A stretch of 64,000 bases of DNA. Source: Legionella sp. PC1000 (lineage in GTDB: Bacteria; Pseudomonadota; Gammaproteobacteria; Legionellales; Legionellaceae). Under the pieces are notes generated by a model. That model worked only from the letters and a program-made list of their open reading frames with translations. It had not been told where the DNA came from and made no database searches. The DNA is taken from the NCBI RefSeq assembly GCF_014109805.1, contig NZ_CP059400.1:3070001-3134000 (forward strand), given 5' to 3'. The translations under genes and the position numbers were made by a program. Shown here piece by piece: positions 53,743 through 63,369 of the stretch; the first letter of the stretch is position 1; the number at the start of each line of letters is the position of its first letter.

Positions 53743-54277
53743 GATTTAATTCTTCTATAGTTAAATTGTTATTGGTATAAATACAGATATCTCCAGCAAT
53801 AGTTAATGCTTTGCGCACTATATCCACAGCAGATAATTTTGTATTTTCCATCAATGCTCGCGCAGCTGCTTGTGCAAAAGGTCCACCCGAGCCAATAGCA
53901 ATTAAACTATGCTCAGGCTCGATTACATCACCATTACCTGTAATAATTAGGGAAGATTTGATGTCTGCTACAGCAAGTACTGCTTCAAGTCGGCGTAATA
54001 TTCTGTCTGTTCGCCAATCTTTAGCAAGCTCAACTGCAGCACGTACCAAATGGCCTTGATGCATTTCCAGCTTGCTCTCAAAACGTTCAAAAAGAGTAAA
54101 CGCATCCGCGGTACCACCGGCAAAGCCAGCAATTACCTGGTCTTTGTAGAGGCGTCGCACCTTACGTGCATTACCCTTCATCACGGTATTACCTAAAGTT
54201 ACCTGGCCATCGCCACCGATAACCACTTGATTTCCGCGTCGTACTGAAAGTATGGTTGTCCCACGAAATTGTTCCAA
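53729..54277 (-). CDS. hslV: HslV (ClpQ) protease subunit
   Basis: A 182-residue threonine peptidase of the proteasome-like HslVU complex. After processing, the catalytic Thr is in [30 protein letters not shown], and the GG-x-G loop ([20 protein letters not shown]) is conserved. The propeptide is MEQFRG. It ends 14 bp inside hslU, with which it forms one transcript from a sigma-32-like promoter. Confidence 0.95.
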   Translation of the reverse strand: MEQFRGTTILSVRRGNQVVIGGDGQVTLGNTVMKGNARKVRRLYKDQVIAGFAGGTADAFTLFERFESKLEMHQGHLVRAAVELAKDWRTDRILRRLEAVLAVADIKSSLIITGNGDVIEPEHSLIAIGSGGPFAQAAARALMENTKLSAVDIVRKALTIAGDICIYTNNNLTIEELNHGNK

Positions 54278-54309
54278 AATTAAATCCTCAAATCAAACCG
54301 GAACTCCGT

Positions 54310-54340
54310 ACATGGGGATGATAAACAAAAAAACAAGGGG
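54310..54340 (-). promoter_or_regulatory. Sigma-32-like promoter of hslVU, fused to the deoB terminator tail
   Basis: On the minus strand CCCCTTGTTT (complement of 54331-54340) is followed after 13 bases by CCCCATGT (complement of 54310-54317), a good match to the heat-shock sigma-32 consensus. The same T-rich stretch is the tail of the hairpin at 54341-54368, so termination of deoB and the -35 region overlap. Confidence 0.65.
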
Positions 54341-54368
54341 GCTCAAAATGAATAATTATTCATTGAGC
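54341..54368 (-). terminator. Terminator of deoB
   Basis: An AT-rich hairpin (GCTCA/TGAGC outer pairs, ATGAATAATTATTCAT inner palindrome) lies 48 bases past deoB on the minus strand and is followed by CCCC and then TTGTTTTTTTG. Confidence 0.6.
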
Positions 54369-54416
54369 ATCCTCAAATACTCTATACATTATTGAGAATA
54401 TCCATAGAGATTAGAC

Positions 54417-55640
54417 CTAGATGAAAAAGGATACCCCATGGGATAGATTTTCTAATCCAAGATGTTGTGCAATGCTTTGGCCAACATCAGCAAAGGTATC
54501 ACGCCGTCCGATAAAGCGACTTTTAAGACTCGGACCATATACTAATACTGGAATATGTTCCCTTGTATGATCTGAACCAGGAAAAGTAGGATCACAACCA
54601 TGATCCGCAGCAATTACAACCAGATCATCAGGCTTTAATAATGCATGAAGTTCCGGAAGACGTGCATCAAACTCCTCAAGCGCATGAGCATAACCAATTA
54701 CATCACGTCGATGACCGTATGAGGAATCAAAATCTACAAAATTAGTAAAAATCAAACTCCCATCAGGTGCAGTCTTCATTGCGCTTAAAGTAGCATCAAA
54801 TAAGGCCATATTACCGTCTGCCTTAATGACTTGAGTGATGCCTTGATGCGCATAAATATCGGCAATTTTCCCTAGAGTAATGACTTCACGACCGGCTTCT
54901 TTCAAGTAATCAAGTAAGGTTTTTGCAGGAGGTAGCGTCGCATAATCCTTACGATTTGCTGTTCGTTTGAATGTTCCTGGTTCACCAATAAATGGTCGAG
55001 CAATAACACGGCCGATCTGATATTCATCTACTAAGGTACGAGCGATTTCACAGATATCATATAAACGCTGCAAACCAAAATATTCCTCATGAGCTGCAAT
55101 TTGAAACACACTGTCTGCAGAAGTATAAACAATGGGTTTACCACTTCGGATATGTTCTTCGCCTAATTCTTCAAGAATAGTCGTTCCAGATGCGTGCTTC
55201 TCACCAAGTACTCCGGGCAACCCAGCACGTTGAATCAATGCATCAATTAATTCTTTTGGAAAACAAAAGGGTTGGTCGGGGAAATAACCCCATTCAAAAG
55301 TAACTGGAACCCCGGCTAACTCCCAATGCCCGCTTGGAGTATCCTTACCTAAGCTCTGTTCTACCGCATAACCATAATAACCCAAGGGTTCAGGAAAAGT
55401 GGACAATTCGACAAAACGTAACCCGCTGCTGGCTAAGGCTGCATGATAAAGCCCTAATTTAGCCAGATTGGGCAAAGTTAATGGCCCTTGACGCAGCCCT
55501 TCCCTGTCACTTTCACCGCGCTCACACGCTTGATGGATATGAACAAAAGTATTAGCACCGGCATCCCCATAACGAGATGCATCCAAGCTCGCACCTATTC
55601 CAAAGGAATCCATGAGTAATATACAAACTCTCCCTGTCAT
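54417..55640 (-). CDS. deoB: Phosphopentomutase
   Basis: A 407-residue alkaline-phosphatase-superfamily enzyme moving phosphate between C1 and C5 of (deoxy)ribose. [26 protein letters not shown] holds the first metal Asp; [15 protein letters not shown] holds the phosphothreonine; [26 protein letters not shown] and [27 protein letters not shown] hold the remaining metal ligands. The start is ATG 55640, one base after the stop of the upstream carrier, with GAGGG as ribosome-binding site. It links the two upstream carriers to nucleoside catabolism. Confidence 0.93.
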   Translation of the reverse strand: MTGRVCILLMDSFGIGASLDASRYGDAGANTFVHIHQACERGESDREGLRQGPLTLPNLAKLGLYHAALASSGLRFVELSTFPEPLGYYGYAVEQSLGKDTPSGHWELAGVPVTFEWGYFPDQPFCFPKELIDALIQRAGLPGVLGEKHASGTTILEELGEEHIRSGKPIVYTSADSVFQIAAHEEYFGLQRLYDICEIARTLVDEYQIGRVIARPFIGEPGTFKRTANRKDYATLPPAKTLLDYLKEAGREVITLGKIADIYAHQGITQVIKADGNMALFDATLSAMKTAPDGSLIFTNFVDFDSSYGHRRDVIGYAHALEEFDARLPELHALLKPDDLVVIAADHGCDPTFPGSDHTREHIPVLVYGPSLKSRFIGRRDTFADVGQSIAQHLGLENLSHGVSFFI

Positions 55641-55641
55641 C

Positions 55642-56922
55642 TTAGCCCTCAATATGTTCGCAACGTGTTTCGTTTAAACCCAACAGAATAAAAAAAGCAA
55701 TTAATAAACCTACAGGTAAAATAATTGCGGCATATTGATATGCACTGAGTAGATATACGGGAGTACCGTTTACTATATGCATCCCGCCATGGCTCGTTAA
55801 TAAATAACTGAACATATTTTGATACACAATATAACCGCCTTGCGTCAATATTGAAATGACACTTACAGCAGTCGCAGTCATTGCAGGAGAACTACTTTCA
55901 GCCACTAAAGCATAACTAATCACTTGTGCTGAAGTAAAGAAACCTAACAAGAAAAACAAAAATGCCATTGTACTATAAGAAACCGGGAGGTAAAGCACTG
56001 CGAGCAAAGTTAATAAAGATGCAATCACCCCTATTTTCATGGGTAAAACCCGTAACCCCATTCTATCAGATATCCAACCCACCAGAGGCGAACCAATAAT
56101 CGCCCCCAAAAATAACATGCCATTTACCATGGACGCTTGTGCAGAGCTAATATCTAATCGTTGCACCAGATATAAAGTACCCATCATGGCTCCAAATACA
56201 GCGATGGCCATATTCATTAAACTGGCATAGAATGCTGCCCGCAAGTATTGGGTATTTAAATAAGCTTTTTTAGCAGCCGAGATGACATTAATTGGTTTAG
56301 CAGCTTGCTTTACTGCAACTTGTGGTCTTTCTTTTATCCAAAAAAACATCACGACCAACATGACGAAACCAAGAATTCCCACATTTTGCACTGCCTGACG
56401 CCATCCAACCAAAATAACTAATTGAGTCAATGGATATTGAGCCAACATGCCTCCAGCCATTGCCATGGTCACTATAGCTCCAGTCACCAAAGCCATGCGC
56501 TTTGGTGGAAACCAATGAGATGCTAAACGCACTGGGCCCAAGAAACAGAAGGCACTGCCTATGCCCGTAATAAACCGGCAAAATAAAGCCATATAAAATG
56601 AATGAGAGTAAGCTAACAGAAAAGTACTGGCAACACACAAAAACATGGCAATTAACAATGTATTTTTAATCGAGAACCGATCAAGCACAAGTCCCGCAAC
56701 AAAAAGGAACAATACATTAGAAAGATAGTAGATACTTGATAACCAAGCCATTCTATCGGCCTGTATCTGAAAATCTTGCATGATGTTTGCGGCGATGGAC
56801 GCAAACATATTCCCCTGAATAAACTCATAAAAAAAGAATAAAGTCGCAGCAAAACATACCATCCAGGGCAATAATGACGATTTAATCTCGTTATATCCTT
56901 GAAACTCATCCACCACTTGCAT
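55642..56922 (-). CDS. Pht-like MFS transporter, probable nucleoside carrier (second)
   Basis: A 426-residue 12-helix carrier. [56 protein letters not shown] and [48 protein letters not shown] are shared with the upstream neighbour and typical of Legionella Pht carriers. It ends directly before deoB, which supports nucleoside import; in L. pneumophila PhtC and PhtD are linked to pyrimidine nucleoside uptake. 15 bases separate it from the first carrier. Confidence 0.85.
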   Translation of the reverse strand: MQVVDEFQGYNEIKSSLLPWMVCFAATLFFFYEFIQGNMFASIAANIMQDFQIQADRMAWLSSIYYLSNVLFLFVAGLVLDRFSIKNTLLIAMFLCVASTFLLAYSHSFYMALFCRFITGIGSAFCFLGPVRLASHWFPPKRMALVTGAIVTMAMAGGMLAQYPLTQLVILVGWRQAVQNVGILGFVMLVVMFFWIKERPQVAVKQAAKPINVISAAKKAYLNTQYLRAAFYASLMNMAIAVFGAMMGTLYLVQRLDISSAQASMVNGMLFLGAIIGSPLVGWISDRMGLRVLPMKIGVIASLLTLLAVLYLPVSYSTMAFLFFLLGFFTSAQVISYALVAESSSPAMTATAVSVISILTQGGYIVYQNMFSYLLTSHGGMHIVNGTPVYLLSAYQYAAIILPVGLLIAFFILLGLNETRCEHIEG

Positions 56923-56937
56923 TTTTACTCCTCAGCT

Positions 56938-58206
56938 TTACCGCTTGCAATTTGTTTCGCGGGTTAATAATACGGCGATTAAAGCCAAAACTGTAGTTAT
57001 AGGGAACATCCACATGGCATATTGAAAATCTGCCACAGAATAAGTTGTCGCTGTCACATCAGCATGATGCGCGATTAACCAACCATAGAGCACCTGTCCT
57101 ACTCCTCCGCCACCCATAATAATTACTGAGGCAATACCTGTCGAGGCACCTGTGTTTTCAGCAGAATTGCTTTCAGCGATTAAAGGATAGGAAATTACCT
57201 GTGTGCTTGTAAAAAAGCCTAAGGCAAAAAATATAATGCTCAAAGTAGTTTGTGATAAAGCCACATCAAGGAATAACGGAATGACTGTGATAAGTGTCGC
57301 AATGGCCCCTAATACCATCAGGGGCTTACGTCGACCTTGGGTATCAGATAACCATCCTGCCAAGGGACAGCCTACGACACTACCCATAAAAATTAAACTG
57401 ACAACATTGCTGGCAGCCATTTCAGGTAAATGATGTACTGCTTGTAGGTAACTAGCACCCCATAAGGCACATAAAACCATAATCGGCAAATTAAGAAAGG
57501 AAGTATAAAATCCTGCTAACCAATTTTGTGGATTGGATAACGCCTTGATAAATCCAGAAATTACTTGTTCCTGATTGGTAAATGTTTTCATTGGTGAGTC
57601 TTCAGGTTTATCGCTAACCATCCAATAAATCCAAAGCAATAATCCAGCACCTACTGCCCCATCGATTAATAAAGCTTTGCGCCATCCAAATAATTCATGG
57701 AGATAAGCAAAAGGAGTATGAGCCATCATGCCACCAACAAAAGCCATAGTCACTAAAGAACCAATGACAAGAGCCTGCCTTCTTGGTGGAAACCAATGTG
57801 ATACCAATACTACACAGGATAAAAAACAAAATGCATTACCTATTCCTGAAAGAAAATGACAAAATGAAGCGACAATAAATGAATGGGTTAAAGCAAAACC
57901 TACTGTGCCTAAAACACAAACAAACATGGCGCTTAAAATCACTGTACGTGTGGAAAAGCGATCCAGGATAATCCCTGCTGGAAGAAGAAATAGGATATCC
58001 GCCCACAAATAAGCACTGGACATCCAGCTTAATTGAGTCGCATCAATATGGAAATCCTCTCGCAAGGGTTGATTGATTACATCAAAAATATTGAGCTGGA
58101 AAAATTCGTAGAAAAAAAATAGTCCAGCTGACAGGCACACCACCCAGGCCATGAAGTCACCACGGGGCACAAAAGTTCTCGAATCCACTGCAAGAGATTG
58201 CGACAC
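56938..58206 (-). CDS. Pht-like MFS transporter, probable nucleoside carrier (first)
   Basis: A 422-residue paralogue of the next gene (LFFFYEFFQLNIFDVINQPLREDFHIDATQLSWMSSAYLWADILFLLPAGIILDRFS pattern, HFLSGIGNAFCFLSCVVLVSHWFPPRRQALVIGSLV). Both share the WFPP-(K/R)R-x-ALV loop. It heads a three-gene unit carrier-carrier-deoB, an arrangement that fits the PhtC/PhtD pair; which is PhtC cannot be told from sequence alone. A repeat cluster lies upstream, so the promoter must lie in about 58207-58340. Confidence 0.85.
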   Translation of the reverse strand: MSQSLAVDSRTFVPRGDFMAWVVCLSAGLFFFYEFFQLNIFDVINQPLREDFHIDATQLSWMSSAYLWADILFLLPAGIILDRFSTRTVILSAMFVCVLGTVGFALTHSFIVASFCHFLSGIGNAFCFLSCVVLVSHWFPPRRQALVIGSLVTMAFVGGMMAHTPFAYLHELFGWRKALLIDGAVGAGLLLWIYWMVSDKPEDSPMKTFTNQEQVISGFIKALSNPQNWLAGFYTSFLNLPIMVLCALWGASYLQAVHHLPEMAASNVVSLIFMGSVVGCPLAGWLSDTQGRRKPLMVLGAIATLITVIPLFLDVALSQTTLSIIFFALGFFTSTQVISYPLIAESNSAENTGASTGIASVIIMGGGGVGQVLYGWLIAHHADVTATTYSVADFQYAMWMFPITTVLALIAVLLTRETNCKR

Positions 58207-58346
58207 AGTTACTCCTTATGGCATAAAAAATTGCGCCCGAGTATATCAAAATTCCAAATGAATTGGTATCTTTATTGAACAAGCCCAGAACCTAAGTACT
58301 GAATCTTCTACACACCGCTGAAAACTAGTCCATCCCTACTCCAACT

Positions 58347-58409
58347 TCCCGCGGCTTGTCCGCGGGATCCAGAGATCTGTGCTAAAACACTGGACCCCGC
58401 GGACAAGCC
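58347..58409. repeat. REP-like palindrome pair, interrupted on the right
   Basis: TTCCCGCGGCTTGTCCGCGG begins at 58346; its mirror, GGACCCCGCGGACAAGCC, starts near 58392. Its right end is broken at ACAAGCC (58403-58409) and resumes at 58753 (ACAAGCCGCGGGGAGT), so 343 bases were inserted here. Confidence 0.6.
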
Positions 58410-58437
58410 CTGAGCGCAGTACGTAGAGAAATTTAAA

Positions 58438-58498
58438 GCAGTACGTAGAGAAACTTAAGTGGTACATGATAAATTTAAAAAACTGACGATCGTTCAGG
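58438..58498. repeat. 61-bp direct repeat, left copy
   Basis: Begins GCAGTACGTAGAGAAACTTA, ends ACGATCGTTCAGG. One mismatch with 58691-58751. Its end pairs with the following bases: AAAACTGACGATC (about 58478-58490) and GATCGTCAGTTTT (about 58515-58527) form a perfect 13-bp stem. Confidence 0.7.
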
Positions 58499-58578
58499 GT
58501 CTGTTTACCTGCGGGATCGTCAGTTTTGAGAAACCTCCACTAATTTTTTCGCCTACGTACCCCCCCTTAATTTTTTCG

Positions 58579-58687
58579 CCTACCTACCGCGCTTTATGCG
58601 CGGTATCCAGGGGATCTTGCTCTAGAAATGCTCAGCGGCATCTTAAAATATCGTTCTGGATACCGCGCATAAAGCGCGTTATGTAGG
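58579..58687. repeat. Inverted REP pair within the cluster
   Basis: CCTACCGCGCTTTATGCGCG starts near 58580 and is mirrored by ATACCGCGCATAAAGCGCGT ending near 58680. Same core as at 37479. The pair encloses about 45 bases of other sequence. Confidence 0.65.
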
Positions 58688-58690
58688 AAA

Positions 58691-58751
58691 GCAGTACGTA
58701 GAGAAACTTAAGTGGTACATGATAAATTTAGAAAACTGACGATCGTTCAGG
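58691..58751. repeat. 61-bp direct repeat, right copy
   Basis: Copy of 58438-58498 with one A-to-G difference. 192 bases lie between the copies, including the inverted REP pair. The spacing is compatible with recombination or with a second insertion in a tandem arrangement. Confidence 0.7.
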
Positions 58752-58862
58752 CACAAGCCGCGGGGAGTAACATAAATGTGATCAGGAGAAAGAACCTAAG
58801 TACTACAAACAGAAATTCATTCAAAACAATCCTTTTTCTCTGGTTGTGATTACTCAACTGCC

Positions 58863-60398
58863 TTACGTACCCTTCCTACAAAAATTCTTTACCCAAACCG
58901 GAATACGCATCAATAAATAAGGCTTGTCACCCGAATACACGCGTTGAATAAAGATCATTTTGGAGAACACATCCGGCGAAACCTCATGTACATCGTGCGG
59001 CTTGATTGCAAAATAATTTTCTCGGTTATTGTCCAGCAAAGCGCAGAGTTCTTCATTATGAAAAGCAAATTTTCCTCGTCCTCTTGAGTAAAATTGGGCC
59101 GAGAATTCAACTTTGAAATCCCAATAAATAAGATAACTTCCTGGAACTGGATGTTGTTTTAGCCATGCGGCAACTACAGACTTTTCCGTTTTGGAAACCG
59201 CTTTGGGAACTATATTAAATGCAAGGGTTATCCCCAGGGCAAATACACCAACAATAATTGAAAGTCCTGTGATAAGTTGCTTTGCTTTTGCTGCAACACC
59301 AACACGCTCCCAATATTCCACAAAAAACACCGAAAAAGCAGGGAGACTAGGAAAAATATAAGTGTAAATAATGTTCCTGGAAAAAGTAAAAAAGACCAGC
59401 GGAATTACCGTACAAAGAAAGAAAAAGCTCAGCCATCCATCTTTGTCGATAAATACTTTACGTGGATTATGTCTGTATTTAATAAACCAAGCAGCGCCTA
59501 AGAGACACCAAGGGAAAATACCCACTACTGCATAAACCCAAATCATCCCCCAAAGTTCCTGATGGGCATAACCATACTTATCACCCGTCCATCCTGGCTT
59601 TAAAAATCGATTAAAATTCTCACCCACAATAAAATAATTTAAAAAACCAGGCGTGCGTATTTCTGCCCAAATGTACCAGGGAAGCGCAATAATAAGCATC
59701 AATAAGACACCTTTTATCCAAGGCAATCTTTCCCATAAATTACGCCATTGATTCCGTAGTAACACCCAAAAAAATATCGGCATGCCTGATAAAACAATAG
59801 CAACAGGACCTTTTGCTAATAACCCTAATCCCAAACCTATAAAAAAAATATAAGACCAGAGCTTGTTCCCCTCAACGATTGCCCGCCAAAAAGCAACTAA
59901 CACTAAAGTAATGCAAAATACTAAAGACGGATCGGTCATTACGGTTCCTGCATCAACAAAAAAATCCAAAGCTCCTGCAAGAACTAAAATTGTGATCGTT
60001 GCAATCACAGATCCACTACGCTTTTTAGTTAAATCCCAAATAAGCCACAGTGTTGCCAAAGATAAGAGTAAGCCAGGCAAACGAACCGCAAACTCATTAA
60101 TCCCAAAAAGTTTCATTGAAAAAGCAGACAACCAGGTAGACAAAGGCGGTTTTGCCCAAAAAGGAACACCGTAATCATGTAACGGAGTCACCCAATTCCC
60201 GGTTTCCAACATTTTGCGGGCAATCTCTCCGTAACGTGCCTCAGACACATCGTTTAGAGGGATAAAACACATGGAAATAATACGACAGACAAGCAGAAAG
60301 AGTAATGCAAAACGTGCATTATTAAAAAATTGATTATTCAACTGTTTATCGTTTTCAATATTCAAAACAGACCTCGTTAAAAATTTCCCCTCTTGCAT
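58863..60398 (-). CDS. ArnT-like GT39 membrane glycosyltransferase
   Basis: A 511-residue inner-membrane enzyme of the PMT/ArnT superfamily, which moves a sugar from a polyprenyl-phosphate donor to lipid A, protein or another acceptor at the periplasmic face. The conserved first-loop motif is LNDVSEARYGEIARKMLETGNWVTP (the D-x-x-x-x-R-Y Asp is catalytic), followed by PFWAKPPLSTWL; about 11-12 helices follow and a periplasmic domain ends the protein. No arn operon is adjacent, so L-Ara4N is not implied. The first ATG (60398) lacks a good ribosome-binding site; a TTG 12 codons later has one. Confidence 0.82.
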   Translation of the reverse strand: MQEGKFLTRSVLNIENDKQLNNQFFNNARFALLFLLVCRIISMCFIPLNDVSEARYGEIARKMLETGNWVTPLHDYGVPFWAKPPLSTWLSAFSMKLFGINEFAVRLPGLLLSLATLWLIWDLTKKRSGSVIATITILVLAGALDFFVDAGTVMTDPSLVFCITLVLVAFWRAIVEGNKLWSYIFFIGLGLGLLAKGPVAIVLSGMPIFFWVLLRNQWRNLWERLPWIKGVLLMLIIALPWYIWAEIRTPGFLNYFIVGENFNRFLKPGWTGDKYGYAHQELWGMIWVYAVVGIFPWCLLGAAWFIKYRHNPRKVFIDKDGWLSFFFLCTVIPLVFFTFSRNIIYTYIFPSLPAFSVFFVEYWERVGVAAKAKQLITGLSIIVGVFALGITLAFNIVPKAVSKTEKSVVAAWLKQHPVPGSYLIYWDFKVEFSAQFYSRGRGKFAFHNEELCALLDNNRENYFAIKPHDVHEVSPDVFSKMIFIQRVYSGDKPYLLMRIPVWVKNFCRKGT

Positions 60399-60622
60399 TT
60401 ATGCAAGGCGTATAAAATACATGCGCTTATCCGAGCTATCTTGATGAAGCACTTATCAAAAAATGACAGAATATTACCCATTATTTCAATTAATACAATT
60501 TTTTTATGTTTGTTGAGAAAAAAATAAACCAATTTTAATACCCAATAAAGAGATTAACATAATGAATTTTCTTAGGTTTTATTAAAAGACTAAAATGTAT
60601 AATGAAAATACATGACGAGCGG

Positions 60623-60637
60623 TTTACTTTAGTTTAC
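60623..60637 (-). promoter_or_regulatory. CpxR-like operator upstream of effector candidate
   Basis: TTTACTTTAGTTTAC on the plus strand is, on the minus strand, GTAAA-N5-GTAAA, the CpxR consensus. It lies 59 bases before the start codon at 60696, a usual distance for activation or repression. In L. pneumophila CpxR controls several icm/dot and effector genes. Confidence 0.55.
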
Positions 60638-60695
60638 ACTGAGGCCTTGTAAGACGAACTTACATTATCAATCCATTGGAAATTTGGAGGCTAAC

Positions 60696-61985
60696 ATGAC
60701 GTTTGTACTAAAGGATTTAAGTGAATTAAGAAAACTTTTTGACCATGCCGTTAGTGTCTATTTAAGACGCGAGAAAAAAGGAAAAATTGAAGACCTCCCT
60801 GACAGAAGAAAATTCGAACTTCAATTTCTGAGTTCCATCCTCGAAAAATTGGAAGAACAATCAAAAGAACATTCCGTCCCAGCTGCAAATCTTGTGTTTT
60901 ATGGTGCAATGTACACTACATTACAAGACATCAGAAATAATCGGAAGACCGGGGAATCATTCGGACTAATTTATGATGACCTAATTGATATCATAGGTAT
61001 CAGTGATGAGGTAAAAGAAGAAGACAAACCTAACTTATATCAAATTGCTAAATTCTATACCGCTTTGAATGCATTCCTGAATCAAGTTTTTATAGAGAAC
61101 GATTCTCGTAAAGGCTTTGCAAAAAACCATATGTTGACTACTGTTCCAACCGAGAACTTAAGCAAATTGATTCACACCTCTTATCAATTGGAAAATGAAG
61201 CTCAGAAAGCAATAGTTGCTTCCTTTACCACTGATGGACAAACTGCCCCCGAACTCAGCAAATACAAAGCATCTAAAAGGTCTCCAGCCTCTGCAACCAT
61301 TCGATTTGGTGGTTGGGATAAACTCAATGCTGATCTTGATGAGTTAATCAAAGATGAATTGGCAGATAAAAATGTTTCCAAGATTGAAAAATTATCAAAA
61401 GAGCGTATCGCTCAACTTCATTTTTTGAACGCCATAAGAAATACCCTGAAAACATCTGCAGTCGAAGAAGAAGAGAAAGTTGCTATCCTCGCTGGAGCCA
61501 TGCACCTAGTTCGTCAACAGATTATAATTGAGTGTGACAGTTCATATCTTAAGAAAAAGGAAAATTCTGTTATTTTCAAAGGGTTAAACAAGCTTCTTGC
61601 GATAGATGTTGTAAGCCAACAAGATGTTGAGTCCTTAGTTACCTCAGCAACTCAATTTATACAATTTATGACAGTAGATCCGAAGCAAAACGGCAAAAAA
61701 GCAATTCGTACTAACCATATTTTTTCAACAATTGCAGATTTTAATTTAAAGGCTACTTTTAATTTGTTAATTGACATGATATTCACTCGTCGCACTGCGG
61801 CATTAGACGAGGTTGTTGAGGAGTTTAAGAAAGAAACTAAAGCAAAAGAAACTAAAGTGCCTGAAAAAACTAAAGGAGGTTACTTAGCCTCAGCTTTAGG
61901 TTATTTTAGATCCAAGAAAGAAGATGATTCAGAAGAGGAAGAAGAGAGCCTAGAGTATAAAAGTGGCACTCCTACAACCAAATAA
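60696..61985 (+). CDS. Effector candidate with internal duplication and acidic C-terminal tail
   Basis: A 429-residue soluble helical protein. It is built of two related halves: residues about 7-130 (FELQFLSSILEKLEEQSKEH, LVFYGAMYTTLQDIRNN) and about 205-330 (IAQLHFLNAIRNTLKTSAVE, ILAGAMHLVRQQIIIECD). The tail has the signs of a Dot/Icm secretion signal: KETKAKETKVPEKTK, then SKKEDDSEEEEESLEY and a short polar end. TTGGAGG lies six bases before the ATG; an in-frame ATG at 60684 is less likely. The CpxR-like box upstream supports regulation with the secretion system. The molecular activity is unknown. Confidence 0.7.
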   Translation: MTFVLKDLSELRKLFDHAVSVYLRREKKGKIEDLPDRRKFELQFLSSILEKLEEQSKEHSVPAANLVFYGAMYTTLQDIRNNRKTGESFGLIYDDLIDIIGISDEVKEEDKPNLYQIAKFYTALNAFLNQVFIENDSRKGFAKNHMLTTVPTENLSKLIHTSYQLENEAQKAIVASFTTDGQTAPELSKYKASKRSPASATIRFGGWDKLNADLDELIKDELADKNVSKIEKLSKERIAQLHFLNAIRNTLKTSAVEEEEKVAILAGAMHLVRQQIIIECDSSYLKKKENSVIFKGLNKLLAIDVVSQQDVESLVTSATQFIQFMTVDPKQNGKKAIRTNHIFSTIADFNLKATFNLLIDMIFTRRTAALDEVVEEFKKETKAKETKVPEKTKGGYLASALGYFRSKKEDDSEEEEESLEYKSGTPTTK

Positions 61986-62140
61986 TTCTAGTCATCACGT
62001 TTTTTAACTTGACTCTCCGATAAGGCGGCAAATTCTTTTCATTTTCCGCCTTATTTTAATAAGCGCTTCGCTTCAGATAAGCCATTTAAGCTAATTTTTG
62101 TTACAATATCATTTTTTCCAATTTGTTTTACCTTCTACTC

Positions 62141-63133
62141 ATGAAAATTAAATTAATTATTAAAGAGATATCGTTCGTCCTAATACTTTTTGTAGTAAGT
62201 CAAAGTCTCAGTTTTGCGTTTGGGCATAGCGGGAAGACAGCTAACAACAGCAATAGTATTACCCATTCAAAAAACCAATCTCCAGAGGAGCCCAACGAGA
62301 GGAAAAAAGAATCCTCTAGAGCATTGCCTTTTGTACATAAAAAAACGGTATCCATAACCATTGATGATCTCCCGTTTGTTGGAGAGTCTCGAAACTTTCA
62401 TTTGAATATGATGATCGATACCATGACCAAGGAGCAAATACCGGCTACTGGATTTATTATTGCCAGTGAAGTGCGCAAAAATAACTGGGAAATATTACAC
62501 AAATTTCGCGATGCCGGTTTCGGATTGGGCAATCACACGCTCACCCATGCCAATTTGAATAAAATGGATACTGAAGAATACATTCAGGAAATTCAAGAAG
62601 CAGACAACATTTTACTTCCTGTTTTAACTGAACCTAAATATTTTCGTTATCCTTACTTAGCCATGAGTTCTGGACAAAAAAAAGAAGATATTCTCTGTTA
62701 TCTTGCACAAAAAAATTATCATGTAGCCCCAATTACTATAGATTCCAAAGATTTTGTCTTTAATCAACGACTGTTATCCGTACCCGAGATAAAGAGACGT
62801 GCCTACCTTGAGGAATTGAAGCCCTTTTATCTTGATTTTATTTGGCAACAAACACTTCGAGCTGAAGAACACAATCAATTTCATCAAAATACCGAACAAT
62901 CGCAAATTTTATTGATCCATGCCAATTTACTCAATGCCTATGTTTTACCCGATCTTATCAACCTGTATAAACAAAATGGATACGAATTTGTTAATTTGGA
63001 AGAAGCATTGAAAACCTTTAAATCTCCAACTCAATGTTCTCGACCTCATACACTTGCACAAAACAAAAAACGACATCAGCAACTGAAGGTCGCACGTAAT
63101 GTAGATATTGAGGCATTTATTGAATGGGATTAA
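62141..63133 (+). CDS. Polysaccharide deacetylase (NodB) family protein, exported
   Basis: A 330-residue protein with signal peptide (MKIKLIIKEISFVLILFVVSQSLSFAFG), a polar linker and a NodB domain (about residues 65-290). VSITIDDLPFVG gives the first motif with both Asp residues, GLGNHTLTHANL the metal-binding His-x-x-x-His, and YFRYPYLAMSSGQ the third motif; HANLLNA near the end holds the catalytic His. It should remove N-acetyl groups from a peptidoglycan or surface polysaccharide. The middle part (residues 185-240) differs from typical NodB enzymes. Single gene. Confidence 0.82.
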   Translation: MKIKLIIKEISFVLILFVVSQSLSFAFGHSGKTANNSNSITHSKNQSPEEPNERKKESSRALPFVHKKTVSITIDDLPFVGESRNFHLNMMIDTMTKEQIPATGFIIASEVRKNNWEILHKFRDAGFGLGNHTLTHANLNKMDTEEYIQEIQEADNILLPVLTEPKYFRYPYLAMSSGQKKEDILCYLAQKNYHVAPITIDSKDFVFNQRLLSVPEIKRRAYLEELKPFYLDFIWQQTLRAEEHNQFHQNTEQSQILLIHANLLNAYVLPDLINLYKQNGYEFVNLEEALKTFKSPTQCSRPHTLAQNKKRHQQLKVARNVDIEAFIEWD

Positions 63134-63369
63134 ACCTAAAAAAACAGTTGGAGTTGTAGCGAGCAGAGTACTACTGCTTTTTCTAGATTAAAGATAAGCA
63201 AAAAACACGAATTGAAAAATGGATACATTGTTGCAGGAACTATTCTATCCGTATTAAACTTTTCTTTTCATATTAAGCTCAAAAGCATAAATTTTGGTAA
63301 AATTTTAGTCTTAACCTAAACTAAATATATAGATACTTAAAAACGGATTGCTCTTACAGGGACGGAACT

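Larger units (their letters stand above)
58410..58752. mobile_element. 343-bp insert in a REP, flanked by ACAAGCC
   Basis: ACAAGCC at 58403-58409 and again at 58753-58759 brackets the insert like a 7-bp target duplication; the ends of the insert are weak inverted repeats (CCTGAGCG / CGTTCAGG). Inside are two 61-bp direct repeats (58438-58498 and 58691-58751, one mismatch), a hairpin and two inverted REP palindromes. It has no open frame of note. The left part also occurs at 22047. It is best seen as a short non-coding mobile element that has itself been disturbed. Confidence 0.55.

Noticed and set aside
53129-53749. A 206-codon open frame on the plus strand opposite hslU/hslV
   Set aside because: It lies entirely antisense to the well-supported hslU gene and its translation is Ser/Arg-rich with no fold, as expected of a shadow frame.
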